Source: Actinomycetota bacterium
GTDB taxonomy: Bacteria; Actinomycetota; Acidimicrobiia; Acidimicrobiales; Ilumatobacteraceae
Direction of reading: 5' to 3'
NCBI GenBank assembly: GCA_018882725.1
Contig: VERK01000079.1
Coordinates: 1 to 9,198 of the forward strand
DNA length: 9,198 nucleotides
Below the pieces are notes generated by a model. It worked only from the letters and a program-made list of their open reading frames with translations, had not been told where the DNA came from and ran no database searches. The position numbers and the translations under genes were made by a program. This document shows positions 4,923-9,198 of the stretch, in pieces. Numbering within the stretch: the stretch's first letter is position 1; every line of letters begins with the position of its first letter.

Positions 4923-6968
4923 ATGTCGACGACTCCCCCGGCACCGATCGGCTCCGCTCCGGTCGCGCCCATCAAGCCCACTCGCCTCTCGCGCCCCACC
5001 GGTGACGTCGACGATCCGTACTACTGGCTCGCCGATCGCGACGACGCCGACACCATCGCCTACCTCGAAGCCGAGAACGCGCACGGCAACGCGTGGTTCG
5101 CGCCGCACGAGCAGCTGATCGAGACGATCTTCGGCGAGATCAAGTCGCGCATTCAGGAGACCGACCAAAGCGTGCCCACGCTCAAGGACGGCTGGTGGTA
5201 CGTATCGCGCACCGAGGAAGGTTCGCAGTACCCCATTCACTGCCGCGGTCGTTCGCGTGAGACCGCGACGGAGACCGTGATCCTCGACGAGAACACCGAG
5301 GCCAGTGCTCACGAGTACTTCTCGCTCGGCGCATTCGACGTGAGCCCCAACGCATCGATCCTCGCGTGGTCGCTCGATGTCGATGGCAGCGAGCACTTCA
5401 CGATGCACGTGCGCGATCTCGGCTCAGGCACCGATCTGGCTGATGAGATCCGCGATACGTCGTGGGCAGGCACGGCGTGGAGCGCCGATTCGCAGTACTT
5501 GTTCTACGTCACGTACGACGAGCAAGAGCGGCCATCCACGGTATGGCGCCACCACCTCGGCACCGCACAGTCCGACGACGTGCTGATCTTTCACGAGGCC
5601 GACGAGCGGTTCTATGTCGGCATCGACCTCACGCGCAACGGCGAGTGGATCGTCATCGATTCGGACTCGAAGACATCGAGCGAGTCGTGGTTGATCTCGG
5701 CGCGTTCGCCACTCGACGCACCGAGAGTCGTTCGCCCGCGCACCGAGAACCTCGAGTATCACCTCGATCATTGGGGTGATCGATTCGTCGTTCTCACCAA
5801 TCTCGACGCGGTCGACTTCAGAGTGATGACTGCGCCGACCGATGCACCCGATCAATGGACCGAGTTCATCCCTCACAGCGCGGGCAATCGCATCACGCGA
5901 GTCGATCCGTTCGTATCGCACCTCGTGGTTCACGAATGGGTCGCCGCGCAGCCGCGCTTGCGCATCGTGCGGCGCGACGGTTCGTCAGCGACGATCGATC
6001 TGGGCGAATCGCCCCACGACGTCGAACTCGACGCGAACCCGGAGTGGAACACCGAGTGGGTGCGCTTCGCCACCGAGAGCCTGGTGTCTCCCTCGACAGT
6101 CTGGGAGCACAACGTGAACACTCACGAACGCGTGATGCTCAAGCGTGCTCCCACGCCCAACGTCGATCTCGCGCGCTATGAGAGCACTCGTCACTGGGCC
6201 ACGACCGCCGACGGAACGCTCGTGCCATACGACGTGGTTCGCCTGGCGAGTTCTGGTGTGGTCGGCCCGGCCGTCGTGTACGCCTACGGCTCGTACGAAG
6301 TGTCGATGCCACCGTGGTTCTCGGTGGCCCGGTTGTCGCTGGTCGATCGCGGCTGGACGTGGATCCTCGCGCATCCGCGCGGTGGCGGCGAGATGGGTCG
6401 CCAGTGGTACCTCGACGGCAAGTTGCTGAACAAGCGCAACACCTTCGACGACACCAACGCCGTGGCTGACGATGCGGTTCGACGTGGCCTGGTCGACGGT
6501 TCGCGGCTGGCTGTTCGCGGCGGAAGCGCCGGCGGGCTGCTCGTGGGCGCGTGCATCAACCTGCGGCCCGAGTTGTGGTCGGCCGCCGTGGCCGAGGTTC
6601 CCTTCGTCGACGTGGTCACCACGATGAGTGATCCGTCGTTGCCGCTCACTGTCACCGAGTGGGAAGAGTGGGGCGACCCGCGTGGCGAACCATTCGCGTC
6701 GTACATGCTCACCTACTCGCCGTACGACAACGCGACCGCGCGCTCGTACCCCGCGTTGTTCGTGACGGCCGGTCTCAACGATCCGCGTGTGGCGTACCAC
6801 GAGCCCGCCAAGTGGGTCGCGCGCATTCGCGCCGTGCGCACCAACGATGCGCCACTCGTGTTGCGCACCGAGATGGGAGCGGGCCACGGAGGTGCGAGTG
6901 GTCGCTACGACCGTTGGCGAGACGAGGCGCGCGTGTGCGCCTTCTTGCAGATCGTTCTAGGCGACTGA
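4923..6968 (+). CDS. ptrB: Oligopeptidase B (S9 prolyl oligopeptidase family)
   Basis: 681-aa cytoplasmic serine peptidase that cleaves short peptides after basic residues (known for the family). Layout: N-terminal segment RPTGDVDDPYYWLADRDDAD, a seven-bladed propeller region to about residue 420, and a C-terminal alpha/beta-hydrolase domain. Catalytic triad: Ser535 in RGGSAGG, Asp620 in AGLNDPRV, His655 in GAGHGG. Spacing and numbering are close to E. coli PtrB. The oligopeptidase B hallmark TVTEWEEWGDP lies before the Asp. No signal peptide. Start ATG at 4923 (MSTTPPAPIG) is preferred because upstream ATGs at 4845 and 4860 would overlap the divergent ferredoxin start and add a non-conserved Arg-rich stretch, and because the TACCCT box sits 7 nt before 4923. 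The gene converges on the MauE-like gene with a 12-bp overlap of 3' ends, so no terminator lies between them. Confidence 0.93.
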   Translation: MSTTPPAPIGSAPVAPIKPTRLSRPTGDVDDPYYWLADRDDADTIAYLEAENAHGNAWFAPHEQLIETIFGEIKSRIQETDQSVPTLKDGWWYVSRTEEGSQYPIHCRGRSRETATETVILDENTEASAHEYFSLGAFDVSPNASILAWSLDVDGSEHFTMHVRDLGSGTDLADEIRDTSWAGTAWSADSQYLFYVTYDEQERPSTVWRHHLGTAQSDDVLIFHEADERFYVGIDLTRNGEWIVIDSDSKTSSESWLISARSPLDAPRVVRPRTENLEYHLDHWGDRFVVLTNLDAVDFRVMTAPTDAPDQWTEFIPHSAGNRITRVDPFVSHLVVHEWVAAQPRLRIVRRDGSSATIDLGESPHDVELDANPEWNTEWVRFATESLVSPSTVWEHNVNTHERVMLKRAPTPNVDLARYESTRHWATTADGTLVPYDVVRLASSGVVGPAVVYAYGSYEVSMPPWFSVARLSLVDRGWTWILAHPRGGGEMGRQWYLDGKLLNKRNTFDDTNAVADDAVRRGLVDGSRLAVRGGSAGGLLVGACINLRPELWSAAVAEVPFVDVVTTMSDPSLPLTVTEWEEWGDPRGEPFASYMLTYSPYDNATARSYPALFVTAGLNDPRVAYHEPAKWVARIRAVRTNDAPLVLRTEMGAGHGGASGRYDRWRDEARVCAFLQIVLGD

Positions 6969-7346
6969 CGCCACGAGCACCAGAACGGCAAGTGCTTCGA
7001 GCACGCCGTTACGCACCAGGTGGCCCGGGCCGAGCGGCTTGGCGCTCCACGCCCCGAAACACGCGCACACCGGCCGACGACCTCGGGCCAGATTGAACGC
7101 GAGCAGTAAGGAGAAGCTCCCGAGCAACACGAGCGCGGCGATCGACACCGCGGTGGCCGCAATCTGCACGATGAGGAGAGCGCCGAGAGCAAGTTCGACC
7201 CACGGGACGAGTGGCAGAACGATGCGGGGTGCGCCGAGCGCTTTGCCTTGCTCTTCCCACGCGCGACCGGTGCGGAGTTTCGAGAACGCGGCCGCGCACA
7301 TGGTGGCGCCGAGGATCACCGAGGCGACGAGGCCAACGGCATCCAT
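6957..7346 (-). CDS. MauE/DoxX-like redox-associated membrane protein
   Basis: 129 aa with four hydrophobic segments (about residues 4-22, 42-62, 64-86, 108-128) and a PVCACFG motif (92-98) on a loop between the third and fourth, typical of MauE/DoxX-like proteins that take part in disulfide or redox reactions at the membrane. Other landmarks are the N-terminal FSKLRTG and a conserved Trp-Glu pair in PWVELALG. Start ATG at 7346 lies 2 nt after the TGA of the flavin reductase gene, so the two are almost certainly translationally coupled. Its stop codon overlaps the 3' end of ptrB from the other strand. The exact substrate is unknown. Confidence 0.8.
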   Translation of the reverse strand: MDAVGLVASVILGATMCAAAFSKLRTGRAWEEQGKALGAPRIVLPLVPWVELALGALLIVQIAATAVSIAALVLLGSFSLLLAFNLARGRRPVCACFGAWSAKPLGPGHLVRNGVLEALAVLVLVASVA

Positions 7347-7348
7347 CG

Positions 7349-7861
7349 TCAGGCCGGCGGCATGTCGATCTTGGCGACCTTGCCCCGGAAGAAGATCATC
7401 GCGTTGTCGACGGAATCCGCGTGCTCCATTGCGTTCACACGGCCGACCACGAAGAGGTGATCACCGGCGTCGTGCACGGTGTCGACCGAGCAGTCGATCC
7501 AACCGATCGCACCGGGGAGGATCGGCGAACCCGACGGCGCGGGCTTCCAGTCGACGCCGCCGAACTTGTGCACCTCGCCTTCGGCCGGCTCCTTGGCGAA
7601 ACGCCAGCAGAGTTCGTCCTGTCCGGCACCGAGGATGTTCGCGCAGAAGCTTCCGCCGGCGGCGATGCGGGGCCACGAACGTGATGACTTGCCCGGGAGG
7701 AATCCGACCAACGGAGGATCGAGCGATACCGAGACGAACGATCCGATGGTGATGCCGAGCGGCACGCCATCGGGGTCGAGGCCGGTCACCACGGTGACGC
7801 CGGTGGGGAAATGTCCGAGGACGTTTCGGAAGTGGCGAGGATCGATCGACGCTTCGGTCAC
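7349..7861 (-). CDS. Flavin reductase-domain (FMN-binding split barrel) protein
   Basis: 170 aa covering the whole flavin reductase-like domain (HpaC/ActVB-type). Landmarks in order: FPTGVTVVTGLDPDGVPLGI (18-37), SFVSVSLDPPLVGF (41-54, flavin contact region), SFCANILGAGQDELCWRFA (71-89), GVDWKPAPSGSPILPGAIGW (102-121), HDAGDHLFVVGRV (130-142), and a C-terminal FFRGK. Proteins of this kind reduce FMN or FAD with NAD(P)H, often to feed a partner monooxygenase, but no oxygenase is near. The start is GTG 7861. An AGGG lies 7-8 nt upstream but also forms part of a TAGGGT box 6 nt from the start, so either a ribosome binding site or leaderless initiation is possible. It leads a two-gene unit with the MauE-like gene, which suggests a shared membrane redox role (inference). 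Confidence 0.88.
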   Translation of the reverse strand: MTEASIDPRHFRNVLGHFPTGVTVVTGLDPDGVPLGITIGSFVSVSLDPPLVGFLPGKSSRSWPRIAAGGSFCANILGAGQDELCWRFAKEPAEGEVHKFGGVDWKPAPSGSPILPGAIGWIDCSVDTVHDAGDHLFVVGRVNAMEHADSVDNAMIFFRGKVAKIDMPPA

Positions 7862-7867
7862 GCAGTC

Positions 7868-7896
7868 ACCCTAGACCAGCAGTGTTTTGGTGCCAG
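7868..7896 (-). promoter_or_regulatory. Putative promoter of the flavin reductase gene
   Basis: Minus strand CTGGCA (7891-7896), 17-nt spacer, TAGGGT (7868-7873), then 6 nt to GTG 7861. The -35 directly abuts the large palindrome at 7898-7952, so a protein bound there could affect this promoter. Confidence 0.4.
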
Positions 7897-7909
7897 CGGT
7901 GTTCTGGTG
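7882..7909 (+). repeat. Direct repeat GTGTTYTGGTG
   Basis: GTGTTTTGGTG (7882-7892) and GTGTTCTGGTG (7899-7909) match at 10 of 11 positions and are spaced 17 bp apart. The second copy is part of the palindrome arm, whose other arm carries the same box inverted (7941-7951). Confidence 0.6.
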
Positions 7910-7952
7910 AGGATTCTTCACCCCTGGGGTGAAGAATCCTCACCAGAACACC
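7898..7952. repeat. Perfect 27-bp inverted repeat with a 1-nt centre
   Basis: The left arm runs 7898-7924 (beginning GGTGTTCTGG, ending TTCTTCACCCC) and the right arm 7926-7952, around a single T at 7925. Every base pairs. It lies after the stop of the MBL-fold gene and before the flavin reductase gene on the same strand. As RNA it would be a very long stable hairpin, but no U-run follows on either strand, so it is not a classical intrinsic terminator. It could be a mobile palindromic repeat, a regulator site or an RNase III target. Confidence 0.85.
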
Positions 7953-7980
7953 AGGGCGTGTGAGTTTGGGTGTGGGGGGG

Positions 7981-8793
7981 TCAGACGGTGACAGTGAGGC
8001 CTTCGTGGGCCGCGAACACCGCGACACCGCGCTTGTCGCCCTCGCACGTGGCCGCCTCGAGCAACTGGTCGACCTCGTCGTCACAGCGCGCCGGGTCGTG
8101 GTGGAACAACGCCAGCGTCTTCACACCGCACTCGGCCGCCACCCACAACGCGTAGTCCACCGTGCAGTGACCCCAGTTGTTCTTCTTCACGAACTCGTGC
8201 GGCGTGTACTGCGCATCGTGAATGAGCAGATCGGCGCCTTCGCACAATTCACGCGCACCATCGGTGAGGCCCATCGAACCGTCGAGCGGCATCTGATGAT
8301 CCGACAAGTACACGACCGACCGGCCACCCCACGTGACTCGGAAACCGAGGGTGTTGCCGATGTGCGGAACCAGGCGGCTGCGCACCTCGTATCCACCCAC
8401 CATGAAGTCGTCGTCAGCGACGTCGTGGAAGTTGAACGTGCCCGGCAGTTCGCGTAACGAGATCGGGAACATGGGCGGGCGAATGATCGCGTCGAACACT
8501 TCGGCCACGGTGCGTCCGTCGTCTTGACTGGGCGCGTAGATGTCGAAGTGCGCACCGTCACGCAACGTGGGCACGAAGAACGGCAGACCTTGGATGTGAT
8601 CCCAGTGCATGTGCGTCAGCAAGCACGCACCGCGGAACGGAGACGGAACACCGGCCTGACCACACGAGTCCCGCAAGCCAGTACCGAGATCGAACACGAG
8701 CGGATCTTCACCGGGTGCGTCGAGACCTACGCACGACGTGTTTCCGCCGTAGCGCCGTGTGTCATCGCCATGGCATGGAGTCGATCCACGCAC
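7981..8793 (-). CDS. MBL-fold metallo-hydrolase (start codon uncertain)
   Basis: 270 aa from the only canonical start (GTG 8793), a soluble metallo-beta-lactamase-fold hydrolase of the PhnP/RNase Z-like type. Metal ligands visible: HMHWDH at 61-66 (H61, H63, D65, H66), H144 in VPHIGN, D165 in YLSDH, and a His of LFHHDP (231-232). N-terminal RGSTPCHGDDTRRYGGNTSC is the usual opening of this subfamily, with DLGTGLR at 35-41. The substrate is unknown. The in-frame codons just upstream read GLQVTFYG, which is the expected first beta strand, and no ATG, GTG or TTG precedes them before the stop at 8848-8850. The real N-terminus is therefore probably longer and starts at a non-standard codon, such as ATC at 8832, or the start codon is mutated. 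The gene is divergent from the alpha/beta-hydrolase gene. Confidence 0.88.
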   Translation of the reverse strand: MRGSTPCHGDDTRRYGGNTSCVGLDAPGEDPLVFDLGTGLRDSCGQAGVPSPFRGACLLTHMHWDHIQGLPFFVPTLRDGAHFDIYAPSQDDGRTVAEVFDAIIRPPMFPISLRELPGTFNFHDVADDDFMVGGYEVRSRLVPHIGNTLGFRVTWGGRSVVYLSDHQMPLDGSMGLTDGARELCEGADLLIHDAQYTPHEFVKKNNWGHCTVDYALWVAAECGVKTLALFHHDPARCDDEVDQLLEAATCEGDKRGVAVFAAHEGLTVTV

Positions 8794-8839
8794 GCCATAG
8801 AACGTGACCTGAAGGCCCTGCTTCCCCCCGATGGACTGA

Positions 8840-8869
8840 ACGCTAAATCAGTGGACCCTCACTTGTGAA
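8840..8869 (-). promoter_or_regulatory. Putative promoter of the MBL-fold gene
   Basis: Minus strand TTCACA (8864-8869, 5 of 6 to the -35 consensus), 18-nt spacer, TAGCGT (8840-8845). The -10 ends 7 nt before an in-frame ATC at 8832, the same phasing seen at ATG or GTG starts of other genes here. The transcript would begin upstream of the conserved GLQVTFYG codons. Confidence 0.5.
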
Positions 8870-8927
8870 CTGGCGAGTCCGGTGACCTTCGTCGCAGGAC
8901 GGGTGGGCTCGGCCACGCGACGGGAAG

Positions 8928-8933
8928 TACGGT
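8928..8933 (+). promoter_or_regulatory. Putative leaderless -10 box of the alpha/beta-hydrolase gene
   Basis: TACGGT lies 6 nt before ATG 8940. A GGAAG 12 nt before the start is too distant for a good ribosome binding site. No clear -35 is seen. Confidence 0.4.
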
Positions 8934-8939
8934 TCGCCC

Positions 8940-9198
8940 ATGAGCCACGGGGGAATCACTCAGCACAGCGCGTCGGTCAACGGCTTCGACCTGTCGTACC
9001 TGGCAGCCGGCCTCGACAACGGCGGCCCGCTCGCCGTGTGCGTGCACGGCTTCCCCGATTCGGCCCACACCTGGCGCCACCTTCTCCCCCGTCTCGCCGA
9101 CGCTGGTTACCGAGCGGTAGCCCCGTTCCTGCGCGGCTACGCGCCGTCCGGGGTGCCCGCCGACGGACGCTTCCAGACCGCGGCCTCGGCCCTCGACG
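8940..9198 (+). CDS. Alpha/beta-hydrolase, epoxide hydrolase/dehalogenase-like (N-terminal part, cut by window edge)
   Basis: The first 86 codons of an alpha/beta-hydrolase, open to the window edge. They show the N-terminal strand pair (VNGFDLSYLAAG), the oxyanion motif VCVHGFPDSAHTWRHLLPRL (HGFPDS with the following Trp, typical of epoxide hydrolases and related lipases), then GYRAVAPFLRGYAPSG, which matches the family's RGYG.S region. The nucleophile elbow and the rest of the triad lie outside the window, so the reaction cannot be assigned. Start ATG at 8940 fits the family length before HGFP. It is divergent from the MBL-fold gene with a 146-nt gap holding both promoters. Confidence 0.85.
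   Translation, partial: MSHGGITQHSASVNGFDLSYLAAGLDNGGPLAVCVHGFPDSAHTWRHLLPRLADAGYRAVAPFLRGYAPSGVPADGRFQTAASALD

Noticed and set aside
4847..4999. Longer N-terminus for the ferredoxin up to 4999
   Set aside because: The family begins just before the cluster motif, and the extension lies over the ptrB promoter and coding start.
5985..6887. Minus-strand open frame of 300 codons opposite ptrB
   Set aside because: Shadow of the ptrB coding strand; the plus strand carries the full catalytic triad and family motifs.
7898..7952. Reading the palindrome as a classical intrinsic terminator
   Set aside because: No T-run follows the stem on either strand, and the stem is far longer than usual terminators.

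Overview
The window looks like chromosome from a high-GC actinobacterium. Codons are GC-rich in the third position, Shine-Dalgarno sequences are mostly absent, and most transcription units have a -10-like TANNNT box 6-7 nt before the start codon, the arrangement of leaderless mRNAs common in Actinobacteria. The gene set (SUF iron-sulfur assembly with an intein-bearing SufB, a Pyrococcus-type single-cluster ferredoxin, oligopeptidase B, MauE/DoxX-like protein, flavin reductase) would fit an Acidimicrobiia (Ilumatobacter-like) genome. That placement is inference.

Left half (1-4846, all on the minus strand): an iron-sulfur cluster biogenesis locus. In transcription order it holds a ferredoxin with an Asp in place of one cluster Cys (4586-4846), sufB interrupted by a 380-aa LAGLIDADG intein (1950-4490), an AT-richer FkbM-family methyltransferase that looks like a foreign insertion (887-1783, with a possibly frameshifted 5' part up to 1881), a small four-cysteine protein of unknown function (524-877), and the N-terminal part of sufD (1-472, running off the window). 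Two near-identical dyads with 11-6-11 geometry overlap the -10 boxes in front of sufB (4534-4561) and sufD (478-505). They look like operators of one Fe-S or redox-responsive repressor.

Right half (4847-9198): divergent from the ferredoxin is a complete oligopeptidase B (4923-6968). It converges, with a 12-bp overlap, on a minus-strand pair coding for a MauE/DoxX-like membrane protein (6957-7346) and a flavin reductase-domain protein (7349-7861), which are separated by only 2 nt. Upstream of these lies a perfect 27-bp inverted repeat with a 1-nt centre (7898-7952). Next is an MBL-fold hydrolase (7981-8793), whose conserved first beta strand extends upstream of the only canonical start codon. 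Last is a divergent alpha/beta-hydrolase cut by the window end (8940-9198).

Most unusual points: the duplicated suf operator, the intein in SufB, the methyltransferase lodged inside the suf operon, the suf-linked Cys4 protein, the consistent leaderless-promoter phasing, the apparent AUC (or lost) start of the MBL gene, and the long perfect palindrome. I see no tRNA, rRNA, CRISPR array or insertion sequence.
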